A program made the translations under genes and the position numbers. 64,000 nt of DNA, from the NCBI GenBank assembly GCA_012861695.1, contig JAAOOA010000028.1:11324470-11388469 (forward strand), written 5' to 3'. Shown piece by piece: positions 34,562-52,719 of the stretch. Source of the DNA: Trematomus loennbergii (taxonomy: Eukaryota > Chordata > Actinopteri > Perciformes > Nototheniidae). Under the pieces are notes generated by a model. That model ran no database searches, was not told the origin of the DNA, and worked only from the letters and a program-made list of their open reading frames with translations. Numbering within the stretch: position 1 is the first letter of the stretch; the number at the start of each line of letters is the position of its first letter.

Positions 34562-36089
34562 GGCAATTCTGAATTCCATTATTTTGTCCTCCAAGGAGTA
34601 CGGTACTCTATCCTAATTTATTGATAAATTCATTAAACATTTATCAACACTAACTAATTGCCATTTGTAAATGTTTAATGATTTATGACACCAAGTGAAT
34701 GTGGAGTTCTTTGTTTGATCACATGATATGGAGTCAGTGTAACAGGCTCAAAGAAGGGATAGTAAAAAAAAAGATATTATATTTGCAGAATAACCGCATG
34801 CTGAGCTTGAGGGTCATTAGAAAAATAACTTGATAGGAAATTATACGAGCTTGCTAGCTTCATTTGATGACCTACCACTGTGAGGTGAATGGATAAACAT
34901 ATTTTCATGGATTTGTTTTTTAACTCTTCACTTATGATAAAACCCCAGATGGTGGTCAAAAAGTGTAGCTTCATTAAAAATGTATATTTCACCACTTACA
35001 GAGAATAAGCTGAGGAATGTTAAAACAGTGGGGATGATTATAATGTTGGCTAAGTTCCACCTTAGTCCAAGCTTATTATTTCAAATTATGTTGTGATTGT
35101 GGGTAAATAGTCTTTGTTTACATGGTTTTATCACTTTGTCAACAGATATCAAGACCAAATCCACATGATGTTGCACAATAGAAGACCTTACTTGTAAACA
35201 GTGGCGAGCCGTGACTTTTATACCTAGGCCCTCTGACCCCCCCCCTTCCCTCGAAAAAAAAAGAAAAAAAAGAAGAGTTATTACGTCACAGCCTTTAAGT
35301 CTATGGTCACAGCGTACATAGGTTCGTTTTCCACAGACCTTATTTCGAGCTATTTTCCAAAACCCTATGGAGAAATCCCATTGCTTTTTTGCCGAGGGAA
35401 CCCGAGCGCAGCTTACTTCCGGGTTTTAGGACGCGTCACTGCACCACTCTAAAACACACATGCATAAACTTCACAGCGGGCGGAACTTGTCATTAAGTCC
35501 GTGAAAATAAAGCCCACCCATTTAGAGGGAAGATATGATTGGTCAATTGTCCTGTCATTTGACATTACTCTCTCATTGAGTTACTATAGCGGGCCCTCTG
35601 TGAATTTACAGCAGGACAGTAACTCGCAGAGAGGGCCAGACGAGCTTCCCTTACTTTGGTGTTCGCGGTCAAATTTGACCGGTCCTGTTTTAACTGCTAT
35701 TACATTATCACAAAAACCATTAATCATCACCAAATTTCATTTAACACACTTTCAAACTGTAAATATTGTATCAGACTACTGGTATACATGAAAAACTGCA
35801 GTAAATATCAGAGGTGTGGACTCGAGTCACATGACTTGGACTCGATTCAGACTCGAGTCACCAATTTGATGACTTTGGACTCGACTTGACAAAATCACAA
35901 AACACTTGCGACTCGACTTGGACTTGAACACCAATGACTCGGGACTTGACTTGGACTTGAGCCCTCTGACTTGAGGTGACTTGATAATTTAATTCAGAGT
36001 TCTCCAACACGCCGATCGCGAGATGCCGTTAGAAGGGCAGACTCCCGTCAGAAGCAGGCAGGGGCGGGTCTTTATTTAGCTGGGCCACC

Positions 36090-36419
36090 ATGTGGCCAAT
36101 CATATGTGAGGACACACTAGGATCATACCATTATGTGAAAGAAAGGTGGGGGGCAGGCGCTCCAAAGACAGCAGGTGTAGTGGTACAGGCCAGCTACACA
36201 GAGCGACGGGGAGACAGATTTAAGTCGGAAAAAGTCAAGAAATTAGCGAAAACCGAAAAAAGAAGCAGCATCTGGCTGCTTTTCAATGATATTGGAGAAA
36301 GCAAAGCTGAGTGCAGGATTTGTAAAATGAAAATAACCTTCAGAGCAGGGTTTTGTTTTGGTAACCACTCAGGATTTATTGTCAGAGGTAGGAGAAGTTT
36401 AGATCTTGTACTTGAGTAA
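36090..36419 (+). pseudogene. hAT transposase N-terminal fragment (BED zinc finger)
   Basis: The 109-codon frame contains SSIWLLFNDI at residues 59-68 followed by AECRICKMKI (Cys75, Cys78). This is the aromatic pair plus C-x2-C half of a BED zinc finger, the DNA-binding domain at the N-terminus of hAT transposases. The expected downstream His residues (H-x3-5-H) are missing: after residue 90 the sequence diverges and runs into the AGTAAAAGTAC repeat, then stops. No RNase-H-like catalytic or dimerisation domain remains. The first 40 or so residues are unlike a transposase and the original start may have been further in. The copy cannot encode a working transposase. Confidence 0.7.
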
Positions 36420-36533
36420 AAGTACCAGAGTGTAGGAATACTCGGTTACAATAAAAAGTCCTGCATTCAAAATGTTACAAGTAAAAGTACAAAAGTATTA
36501 GCATCAAAATATAGTTAAAGTACCACCTGCAGA
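36397..36533. repeat. AGTAAAAGTAC-rich repeat inside the nested hAT
   Basis: The segment contains CTTGAGTAAAAGTACCAGAG, a central AAAGTCCTGCATTCAAAATG and GTAAAAGTACAAAAGTATTA. These phrases are of a type I recognise as a common fish interspersed repeat. It interrupts the BED-finger frame. Ends and any target duplication are not clear, so the order of insertion is inferred. Confidence 0.55.
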
Positions 36534-37095
36534 GGGATGTAGATTCAGGTGTTCTTTTCCCCATAAAGACCGCCTCGCTGTACATTATCCCTTGCATAAA
36601 GATAGGTTGTGGGTCCCTTATAACATGTTGTACACAGTGGAAATAAACATTCTGGTTACCTCAACATCAGGGATCTTATACATTAAACTCCTTCTGAATC
36701 AAACCGTCACGGTAGCCTTACCTTACTGATCCCTCTTACAATAGAAGAAAAACACGTTACTTTACCAGCAGAGAGAAAATGGATTATTAAATTATGAATG
36801 TGACTAATAAAGAGCAGTTTGATTATTAAGTATTATTCTGTTGATCGATGTCATTACATTTGGTGAAAAGCACATAATGACTTGTTTAAGACTCGTTTTG
36901 TCAAAGTTTAGGACTTGGACTTGACTTGAACTTGCCCATCCTGACTTGAGACTTGACTTGGACTTGAGCACAAAGACTTGAGACTTGACTCGGACTTGAG
37001 CGCAAAGACTTGAGACTTGACTCGGACTTGCAAAACAATGACTTGGTCCCACCTCTGGTAAATATACAAAGAATAGACACTGAACATGTATTGCG

Positions 37096-37224
37096 TGTGC
37101 CAGGTGTGATCCATGTGGGGGGATGGGCACATAAGAGCGGGAAATGTGTCAAATTGTTCTGTGTGTGTGTTTTCATGTGCCAAGTGTGATTCACAAGGGG
37201 GGATGGGCACATAAGGGGGGGAAC
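37096..37224 (+). repeat. Two-copy tandem duplication, 80-bp period
   Basis: TGTGCCAGGTGTGATCCA followed by a G-rich GGATGGGCACATAAG unit at 37096-37135 recurs with an offset of 80 bp at 37176-37216, with a few substitutions. It lies inside the outer hAT element, just before the GT array. Confidence 0.85.
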
Positions 37225-37233
37225 ACATCTAGA

Positions 37234-37382
<149 letters not shown>

Positions 37383-37836
37383 ATCTGACCCGGATGGTTA
37401 CAAATTTTCTTTCTTTATGGACCGGGAACACCATGGGTGTTACAAAGTTGACTAAATCATCCAAAATTCAATGAAAGTGGTGATCAGTAATTTGATATGT
37501 TCAAATGTCTACTGTGAAGGATATCATAAAGCCTTAATGCAATTGAATGTAAAACAAAAAAGTTATGACAACAGGAGGGTTAACCCTTCACATTCCAACA
37601 GAAACTGAACAGGCAGATTCTAACGATTTATTTCTTTGGAAATGTTATTTTAAATACAATTAAATCAAATTATTTTTGGTAAAACTAATGAAATATATAA
37701 CAACAAAAAAAGAACAAAAAAAAGATATTTTACAAAGAATCTTTTTTTTTTTATGTTTTCAAATATTATTTTTTAGAATATCTTAGGCCCTCAGAGAGGG
37801 CCTAGAGGGCCCTGACGGCTCGCCACTGCTTGTAAA

Positions 37837-38644
37837 ATATTTGAGTAATATGGTGAATAGTAGGGACTGGTGTGGTCTGGATATTCTGCGGAGCGTCAAA
37901 CAATATTGAGGTGGTCTGCTGTAGTGTTGAGCTAATACAATTTGTTTCCTGTGCCTCTGCTGCTTTGCTTTGCTGGATTAATTTGCTGCTTTCACTGCTC
38001 TGCCTCTATCCATCTGAAAGGGGTTAAGCCATCAGCCACCAACAGAAACGCAGATACCAGTGTCGAACTAGGCTCAGCACTCTCTCTTCGTACACTACAC
38101 ACACAAGTTAGGGCACGAGCCACACACACATGCACACATCTCTGCTGTGTGTATGGTGACCGATTTGCAAACCGCTCTATTGCTCAGGCACAGAAAGGGA
38201 TTAATGTGTTGGCAGCTTGCCCTCTAGATCTCAGTTCACGACGCCCACCATCCGTACCCTTCCCTCAATACAAAAACACATCCTCAGCATCATCTCATCT
38301 GCATTGGCCTCTTTGTCAGCATTCATTCTTAAGGGCAGACAATGAATTGTGAAAGCCAGATGAAGAGAGGAACAATCGGAGAATGCAGGCAGAGACGTCA
38401 GATGCAAAATCGAGAGCATGCGGCGGGATTTAGCAGTGAAGAAATTCATGTGTGTGTGAAAAGGGGAGAGAGTAAGGACAGGGATGCAGTGAGGACCAAA
38501 GAAAAAATAAGATGAGGAATCATAAGGAAGGTGGAGAGATTTTGAGGAAGGGCTCATAGATGAGGTGGGCCTCTAAGAAGGACACAGGGTGCATGGGACA
38601 GGAGCATGGTAAGAGGGTCAAACCCATTTACTTCTCTGGGCCAT
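37837..38644. other. Non-coding; nothing recognised
   Basis: About 0.8 kb between the hAT element and the next microsatellite. The 136-codon frame at 37942-38352 begins with a hydrophobic, signal-like stretch, but the rest has no family resemblance and minus-strand frames overlap it. I do not support it as a gene. Confidence 0.4.
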
Positions 38645-38652
38645 TGTGTGTG

Positions 38653-38744
<92 letters not shown>

Positions 38745-38749
38745 TGTGT
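38645..38749 (+). repeat. (GT)n microsatellite
   Basis: A GT array of about 105 bp with two single-base interruptions. Confidence 0.96.
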
Positions 38750-39354
38750 CTTTGTTACTGTAGCAGGACTTACCATTGGCTATACACCAAGTTTATGCAG
38801 CAGCACCCCCTGTGGTTATATTCACTCAAATAGCGGGATTACTGTGTAAGTGCACCAACACCACACAAAAAGCTAAACAGCTAGTTAACTGCTGCTCAAC
38901 ACAATACAATTTACATCTCCTCTGTATAAAGCTTATATTTTTCTTATAAAGGCTTTAAATGACCACATATTTTTCATAGTATGTATAGTGCCAATTTATT
39001 GCCCTAACTCCTTACTGAGCAGAACATAAGTATCCATCCTTGATTGCTACTCATTATAATACACTTAAGGGCTGAATAACAGCGGAGAGTAAAAGAGAAT
39101 AATTTCATGCCGGAGGAGACCTTTACCTTTAGAAGTCCCCTTATGTGCGATCATGCTTTTGGAGTGTTTTGTTTTGTTGTCATTCAAGTGGCTGGGTTTT
39201 TCTTCCTGCCTCCGAAATACTCTCTAAAGTACATTTCCACTTGGCTCTCACAGTGTGGGGTGTCTAAACAGGTCCCCAACACAAATGGATCCACACACAC
39301 AAATAGTATCACTCTTCAGTGCTGTGAATGATTTTGAGTACTAAAAAAAGGGTG

Positions 39355-39500
39355 TCTTTTTGCACTACTTTCTATTTTGTATTTTTGTATTTTATTATAT
39401 ATGTTGCATTGTTGGAGGAGCTCAGGTCAGAAGAATGTCATTGCCATTTCTACACTTTGTGCATATGACAATAAAACCTTTGAATCTTGAATTTTGAATC
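39355..39500 (+). mobile_element. LINE 3' tail (L2/CR1/Rex1-like), copy 1
   Basis: The segment TTTTTGCACTACTTTCTATT to TGTTGCATTGTTGGAGGAGC to ACAATAAAACCTTTGAATCT ends in a repeated TTGAATYTTGAAT motif, characteristic of the 3' ends of fish CR1/L2-group LINEs. No upstream reverse transcriptase remains. A second, more diverged copy of the same tail occurs at about 59585-59740. Confidence 0.6.
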
Positions 39501-41360
39501 TATCTTTGGCAAAAAGTCTTACATTTGAAATGTAGTTAAAGGATACCAAGACACTTACATTACAGACAACAACATTTTTCACTGACCACAAAGGAATTCA
39601 TTAGTGCTTCAGTTTGCATTGGCACTATTTTAAGGCGTATACAAAGGTAGTAAAACATATAGAAGTTTGCTTATTCAACCATTGTATGTAAAAATATGCT
39701 TTGTTTCTCTAATTAACTTATGTTCAGTTACTTTGAATAGTATTATCATTGTAATGTATAGTCATAACACACACAACTTCCACAGCATAGCATACTGTAT
39801 AGCCCATATCCCGGATTTTCTGTGAGTCATAATGTGACTTTTCAAATGTGGATCCATCACACTCCAAAGGAAGATTAAAATGGTGCTTTATGCTTTAAAA
39901 TGTGCACTTTGCTCCTATTTCACAGGCACTCAACCTCTTAGTTAAGACCCAAGTTATTCATTTGCTGTGCTCAGCTAGTCACACTTACACACACATACAC
40001 TGTTGTGTGAAGGACGTTTCATAAAGCATCGCATTATTGTTATTAGAGCACGGGCGCTGTGCCCAGTTGCCAGTGCCGGGTTGAGCGGAAACAGTCATTA
40101 CAATTAAATTGAGCAATATTTTCTTTTGATGCTTCGGGACTCATGTAAGGTGGATTCATATTGGCTTGGCACTACTCAGTTATTTGTTGCATAAACATAA
40201 CTTTATTTGCTTCACTCATATACCCATATGAATGGCTGCATTCATCACTGGGACACTTTAATAAACCTGATGCACGATGCTAAATTGCTAACTTATTAGC
40301 ATCCCATTTATAATGAAGTTTATTAGTCGAATGTAATTTCTAATCTAAAATTGTCAAACAAAGGTGCAGCTGCTTTATTCAACTTAGCGATGGTTGGAGG
40401 AAAATCAATATGCTTCCACATGAATATAAACTGATATAGGGATATAAACAGGTGTTGTGTATTGATGGAAACAGATGCATCTTCCTTATTGAAACAGCTC
40501 CTACAACAAGTATGTCAAATAAGGCTGCAACATCTATTGTTATTCCTTTCCTCCTTCGGTTCCTCCTCCTCAGTTGGTTCAAGTTCACCTTCCAACACTT
40601 GTCAATCATCCTGCTGTCTACTTTCAACAGTGGAGAGCCTGAGGCTGAAGTAACTGCTGTATCTAAGGCCACCAGACGGTCAGTACAAGAATAAATAACA
40701 GTGCTCAACCACATTTGCAAAAGCAATGTCTGCAACGCTTACTGCGGAACACCTCTTTACTTATTTCTTACAAAAGCCGGACTGGCTGGAGTGCAAGCTT
40801 AATATTTTCAGCATGAATAGGTTAGCATTTGTACACTGTTTAAAAAACCTATGTACTTTTTATATTTCTATTCACATTAAACAATGACACATAAAAAAAG
40901 TAATTTACGTAAGAAAGACTCATTTATGTCAACACATTTTCATTAAGCCAGATAGAGTCTCAGACACAATGGCTGAATGAGAACATGTGAAACCATGTCC
41001 CATTTATATGTTTCCATTCAATGTACAGTAGTTGTGTATTGTACGTTTAAGTGTGCTTTAATTCCACATGGTGTTTTTCATTCTTATCTTAGATGCCGAC
41101 AGAATAATAGAACACCTCTCCTATTATCCATTCAGTCAAAGACTGGCAAAGCAGTTAACTGCATGGCTCCTCTGCCCCTCACGCTTTGATCTTCCCTTGG
41201 CATTCTCTCAGCCTCCACCCCGTTTTCATCTGTGTGCATTAGCTAACAAAAGAGGGCGAGGAGAGGATAGATATCTCCCTGAGAACTGAGAGATCTCCAC
41301 CTTGGGACTTCAAAGCAGGCTTTGAAGTTGGGCAGGAGACAGCAGCATCCACAGAGAGAG

Positions 41361-41434
41361 GAGCCGCTCCACTGTCCTACTGCGTCGTTAACTCGACTGC
41401 TGTTAAGTCTACTTAGTTACTGAGCGAGGCGCGA
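41361..41434 (+). promoter_or_regulatory. Local CpG cluster, possible transcription start region
   Basis: Seven CpG dinucleotides fall within about 75 bp (GCCGCTCC, GCGTCGTTAACTCGAC, GAGCGAGGCGCGAC), in otherwise CpG-poor DNA. It is preceded by a purine-rich stretch and a CTTCAAAGCAGGCTTTGAAG inverted repeat near 41309-41330. It could mark the first exon of an unannotated transcript; no coding start or splice partner is identified. Confidence 0.2.
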
Positions 41435-42339
41435 CTTCTCTGTAGTTTCTGCAGACTAGTCAGTAGAACTTGAGTTTCTAGGCAGGGATGTCTTCATTTT
41501 TTTAAGATCAAGGAAAATACATTTAATTAAAAGAACGAAGTAAAGCAAGGGCAAAATGGAAGATGACTTAATTGTTTTCTTTATTTCCATAAAGGATCTT
41601 ATAGAGGAGTTTAAAACAAAACCACCCTGTATGGTACGGCATTCAGTCTGTCTGTCTGCGTGACGTACCACCACTTTTGTTTGCGATTTATTAGTCCTAC
41701 TTCTTTGTCCTCCATGTGGCCTCATAATGTCTCCACAAACTACACAGCATGTTATTGTTAGTTTTTAAGGGAACCATTAATTGTTTTGACAGTGACCCTG
41801 AAGATCACAATGAAGGTGACTACTTAACAGTTGTTGATGCTATGCAGTTAAATACAATCGGGAAATACAACTATATTTCTTAAGTATTCTTTTAGTTTTC
41901 TCTAATGAGATTTCTGAAAGTTTAACTTGTGCTGCTTGGGGGTTTCAATTCTGGGCTGCTATATTATTTCATTGTTTTTATTATTATAATAGTGTGGGTT
42001 TTGCCAATCTGTTTTATAGATGCATTGTTTTAGTGGTGCCTTTATCTGCCTGACACCAAACAGATAAATGTGTCTTATCTAACCTTTGTGCCAACCACTA
42101 AAAACAGATCCAGCATCCAGGTACCGCTGGGTTTTGAATAACCTTTGCCGCTGCTCTGTGAGTGTTTAGGGGTTCTGTTTGAAGTAAAGCTGGAGAATAA
42201 CTGAGGTGCCTCCATAAACCAACCCCAGAGGACGTCCTTCTTTGTCTTTGGCTCTGGCTCTGGTTCCACCTTTTCTCCCTCCTTCCTACTCTACCTTCCT
42301 TCCCTCCCTGTCAAAGCAATAGGGCAGATATTGATTACC

Positions 42340-42523
<184 letters not shown>

Positions 42524-43054
42524 CAATACCTAGGAGACACCTTTGCATCTTACTATCCTGAGTGACTGACTACACACTCCTGTTTTATCATCAGTACACC
42601 CGAGGCAACACTTCTCACACAGGGATGTTTTCCTTCTTAGAAAAACATTCTTGATATGTTCTATTCCTAATAGAAAAAACTACCAGCCCAATGTTAGGTA
42701 ATATGCTATCATAATTACAGCCAAACGCTTTAATGATTTTTCACACCCTTTGAATTGGGTGGTTAAATAATGGTGGAATCTGCAGGGAAACAACGGTCTG
42801 GCTTTTGCGAGGAGAAGCTCTACAAAAGGTTTGCAACTACATGGAACAATGGAATAACCAATCAAAATAGTTGTACAATAACCTGACACTGCTTTCCAAT
42901 ATCAATGGTTGTGAATATACATTAAAATACATTAAGAAGAATGCGTGAATTTGCCCAAATCAACCACTAAGAACATGGCATTAGCGATGTAGCATGAATC
43001 TCAATATTTAGACAAACAATCCAAGAACAAGATGGAATTTAGTTGAGTGAAGCT
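42524..43054. other. Non-coding; nothing recognised
   Basis: About 0.5 kb of AT-rich DNA with no supported feature. Confidence 0.5.
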
Positions 43055-43313
43055 GAAGTGAGTTTACTGATTAGCATAATTATCTCACATAAGGAGGGTC
43101 CTGAGTTTGAAGCTGGCTGGGTGATTTATTTGTACAAAATAAACTTCACATAACTGTCAATGTGTTTGTCTGTCTAGGTGTGATTTATCTGGTGTCCAGT
43201 GTGGAGGCCAGGTGACAGCATGCCTTTCACCCAACACATTGGGGATAGGCTCCAGCCCCTTGTGACCCTGGACAGGATAAGTGGCATAGAAAATGGACAA
43301 ACAGATGAAATAG
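43055..43313 (+). mobile_element. Degraded tRNA-derived SINE
   Basis: The left part (AGTTTACTGATTAGCATAAT, then GAGGGTCCTGAGTTTGAAGC) resembles the A- and B-box region of a tRNA-derived promoter, where the B box would read GGTTCGAATCC. The right part (GGGGATAGGCTCCAGCCCCT and GACCCTGGACAGGATAAGTG then AAAATGGA) is the highly repeated 3' body and tail of a common fish SINE-like family. Several deletions are evident. It is taken as an inactive copy. Confidence 0.65.
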
Positions 43314-45278
43314 AGAAAAAAAGACCTCAATACGACCAAACAATTTAAGGCTTGTGTTTGTTTGAAGGCATCTATAAAAGATGGAGGAACCAATAACACC
43401 TGGTTGTCCTTCTTAACAAGCAATAAGCCAGAGAATTAGTAAAGATTTTCACTCTCATTGGTTCTGAGTCTCATTCTCACTCGGACCAAAGAGACTTAGT
43501 TGGTTCAGCTTAGGTGTTGATGAACCATGTCATCCCCAATTAGCCCAGCACCAAAAAGCAATCTGTTTTCAATTGTTATCTGAAGAAAATAAAAGAAAGA
43601 AAGAAATAAGGTTGGAAAGGAGAGACAAAGCACAGAGCCAACCAAGGAGGTGTTGATAAGCAGTGGACAACTGAGCAGAGAATCATTCCTTCGACATGTC
43701 TACAATTTATTTTAAGTATTCATTTTAAATAACAAGAAACAATACATGACATTTCTAATCTTTTCAGGGAATAATCAGATGGCTGGTCCTTTTGGTTTTC
43801 CAAAAAATAGTTTTCATACCATGGATATCAGTCAGTTGATGCATGATAATAAATTAAACATTGTGAACTTGAAGAGTTTAGAATCTGCAATGAAATATTA
43901 ACACTACATAGTTAATACATTTAACCTGTTAAAATGATTTCACAGCTTCCTGTTTAATCACATCTCCCAGCAGACAGTCTAAGATTTAAAGGCTAACATT
44001 AAGTGCAAAAAACGTTAACAGCTCCATCAATCATAGCACTAATCTGATAGAACTCATCAATCAGAAGCATAACACGTTATTTCATTATTTCCACTGCACG
44101 TTCTATAGAAAATAGCTTCTTGTTTTCTTTTGAGACACAACTTTGATTAATAGCTGCTCTTTGAAAAGTATTACAAGGTTTTAAAGGTATAGTGAATAAC
44201 CGTGATAAAGGGATGATATAATAATGTTAACTTTTACTGCCTCTTTTTATTGTTGTTTTTGTGCTTTTGGATAGTTGAAATATGTCTGCTAAGAAAAGGA
44301 AAAAATATAACTAACATTGGTTTCCTTCCCTTTTTGTCAATGTATGGCTATATATATTTGTGTATCTTTCATGTAACGTCCTTGAATTGTATCGTCAACC
44401 TCCGTCTCTGTAGTAAACACAGAAGCAGGCCAGATGGGGACTGGCAGGATGTGTTTTCATTTATGTATGTGTGTAAATTAGCCATTTCCACTTTGGCCTT
44501 GACTAAAGTCTCAAAAGATTATAAACCTTCATAAATAGAGGGAAGATGTGCCCACCGTATGCACTGAAATTAATTAGATCGTTTTTTCTGGATGGCTGCC
44601 ACTGCACTTCTGTGAGTGTTTTTTATAATTTTTCCTAACCTCCTGACAGAGCGGAATAACAAATAGACCATTTTGCATTCACAGCATTGCTCCCTGTCAT
44701 AAAACAGCCACACATTCACATTTGAATAAGGCAAAGGACAGGTACAAATATTGTATGCAGAAACCACACACAGCATGCAAAGAGCATAACAAGAAATACA
44801 GCAACGGTTATCAAATCAGTTGTCATAGTATTGTTGATATATAAAATGCTGGCATTGTCCCTGCCTATATGAATCGTCTACCAAAATAATTAATAGGGTG
44901 TGGAAAAACATTGAGACTGTATTGATGGAAATGAATCAACCTTGCTCCAGTTAACCTTTGCCTGATGTTCACATAATGGGACCTGAGAAAGCCCCCACCT
45001 TGAATATGCAATTTAAATGTAAACACAGAAGCACTTTGTACCAAAGCTGAAGCCTAAACAACACTTGTCACCTTTCTTTCAGACTAACCAATCTGTCTGT
45101 TCTTGAATGATACAGCATCCTTTAGAAAACACTTTTTTTCTCAACAATTTTAGCTCATATTTTGGGTCTCCATGAATAAATAATGCAAGGCTTTTATGAC
45201 AGTGACAGCGAGGAGTCAAGCTTGGCAGAATGGAAAAGGTATATGTCTGTGAGTTGGTGAAAAATACAGAACATGAAG
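43314..45278. other. Non-coding; nothing recognised
   Basis: About 2 kb with no recognised gene or bounded repeat. A short AAAGAAAGAAAGAAAT run lies at about 43592-43608. Confidence 0.5.
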
Positions 45279-45330
45279 TGTGTGCGTGTGCGTGTGCGTG
45301 TGCGTGTGTGCGTGTGCGTGTGTGTGTGTG
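45279..45330 (+). repeat. (GTGTGC)n / GT microsatellite
   Basis: About 52 bp of GTGTGC hexamer repeats passing into plain GT. Confidence 0.93.
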
Positions 45331-46960
45331 GATTGTTTAGTGGATGCAGCTGGACTGGATGTATTATTGATGTGCTGTTAGCACTCCCAGGGAGTTGCAG
45401 TCTCATCAGAGTTTGCCAGGGGATTAACAGACTCAAAAAAGCAAACCAGGGAAACAGAGGAAAGGCACGGAGCATATCCCTCATTCCAATCCCAGCCTCC
45501 CTCCCCTCCCACAGAAATGAGCCATCATTTAAAGGCAAAAGGCATTATCTTCATATGATATGGCTAGGTCCGACACGGTGGAATAATTGATTAGTTTAGA
45601 TTTTATTTAATGGCCTGCTACTGTGGTACAGCTTTCAAATGATACCACATTTGTAATGACTATCCATATGATTACACAGTTGGCACAGTTCTGAGATTGT
45701 TAACCATTTCTAGTTGTATGTGTCTGCTTTCCTGTTTTCTAAATCTCATGACCTTCCCCAAACAACCTATGTAGAAATGGAACTGGACACAGCGTCAGAG
45801 GTGGCCCCAGTTAATTCTTATGAGGCCAAACGGCCTGCCCCCGAGTACAAAAATACCCGTATCTGGGCCTTTAGAGCATGCGCGTTCGTCACGGCTATTA
45901 TTAGCGCTTACTGATTTAAAAAGAGCTATTCAAGTAATTGTACTGTGTAGTTGATTTAGCTAAAACAAAATGATCCACTGATATACAGATGTCTCTTTTC
46001 AATGCAGTCGATGGGAAAAAGTATTTTTTGGTTACGGAGACGTCACGGACTGACGCGGAAGTAGTAGTAATATTGTTTGGCCACTACAAAAATGTGCTTC
46101 AACACCCAGCTCACTTCCTGGGGTCTTGAAGAAGCACCAACACATGGCTGAACACACTCATAAACACACAAATACAAACAGTGATCTACAGGAACAGTCT
46201 GTGTATCAATGAGGGCCACATTCCCACCCTGCTTCCTGTCATCCACTATTAGGGTTTCATTAGGCGGAGGAGAAACTCAGCATGTGGAGGGATGGATGGG
46301 GAGCTAAATCAACCAATTAGAGGCAGACAAAGCAACACAGAATTATATATCCACTTGCTTCACTTTCTCCCTTTACTTTCCTTCTTTGGACATTTGCCTC
46401 GCACTCATTTTATTGATGCTAACGTCAGCCTTTTCTCACACTCACAATGACAAGGATCGTGTTTAGATTGTATATTTTTCACCATCTTATACTTGTGTGT
46501 TAATGTGGCATGAAAAATACACAAAGTACAGCAACAGCTAATGAGAAAATATGATCAAAATAACCTCAATTGCTGGCGAAAAGTCAAAAGATCACCAAAG
46601 TCAGTAGGCTTAGTCATGTGGTGATCATGAATGTCTGTACAATATGTCATGTCAATCCATACATCATTGTTGAGATATTCTGGGATGGCTTGCTGATGGA
46701 CCGACAGTCCCTAGAGCCATATTGATCGTGTGGATAAAATGTGTTCGTAATTGTTTTGAGAGGGTGGATCAGTAAACGTACTGCCCCTTGTGATGACCTT
46801 GAAATGATATTTGTGTATCTGATAGGAAATGATCAGTGCTGGATCAAAGTGTACTTCCTTATCTGGTAAAATTATTAAACATAATTAGCAGTTTTATAAT
46901 TCTATGTGAAATGTGTGAAAAACAGACTTATTTTCTGCGGTTGTGTTTGTGCGGTCGTCT
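45331..46960. other. Non-coding, with a CpG-enriched segment
   Basis: No gene is recognised. From about 45830 to 46065 CpG is enriched (CATGCGCGTTCGTCACGG, then GGAGACGTCACGGACTGACG). This resembles an old interspersed repeat more than a promoter, but I cannot assign a family or ends. Confidence 0.4.

Positions 46961-52719
<5,759 letters not shown>

Larger units (their letters stand above)
35801..37065 (+). mobile_element. Nested hAT element with BED-finger remnant
   Basis: This 1,249-bp element (35809-37057) is inserted inside the larger hAT element. Its ends are CAGAGGTG inverted repeats, and the target duplication GTAAATAT is exact at 35801-35808 and 37058-37065. Both subterminal regions carry many copies of GACTTGGACTT/GACTCGAGTC-like motifs in opposite orientation (35817-35965 and 36888-37045), the arrangement expected for transposase binding sites in hAT elements. 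It contains a truncated transposase frame (36090-36419) and, downstream of it, a segment rich in AGTAAAAGTAC motifs that looks like yet another repeat (about 36397-36533). Confidence 0.92.

Noticed and set aside
34305..34616. Cys-Val or His-Thr repeat proteins on both strands
   Set aside because: Translation of the CA microsatellite at 34373-34556.
35199..35210. CAGTGGCGAGCC at 35199 as part of a host gene edge
   Set aside because: It is a transposon terminus paired with 37817-37828 and an 8-bp target duplication.
36090..36419. Intact host BED-finger gene
   Set aside because: It lies between hAT ends with target duplications, lacks the His pair and is truncated, so it is a transposase remnant.
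37096..37224. Possible CRISPR-like direct repeats
   Set aside because: Only two imperfect copies with an 80-bp period in a vertebrate transposon; not an array with spacers.
37942..38352. Signal-peptide-like start in a 136-codon frame
   Set aside because: Hydrophobic start is likely by chance in T-rich DNA; the remaining sequence has no secreted-protein features.
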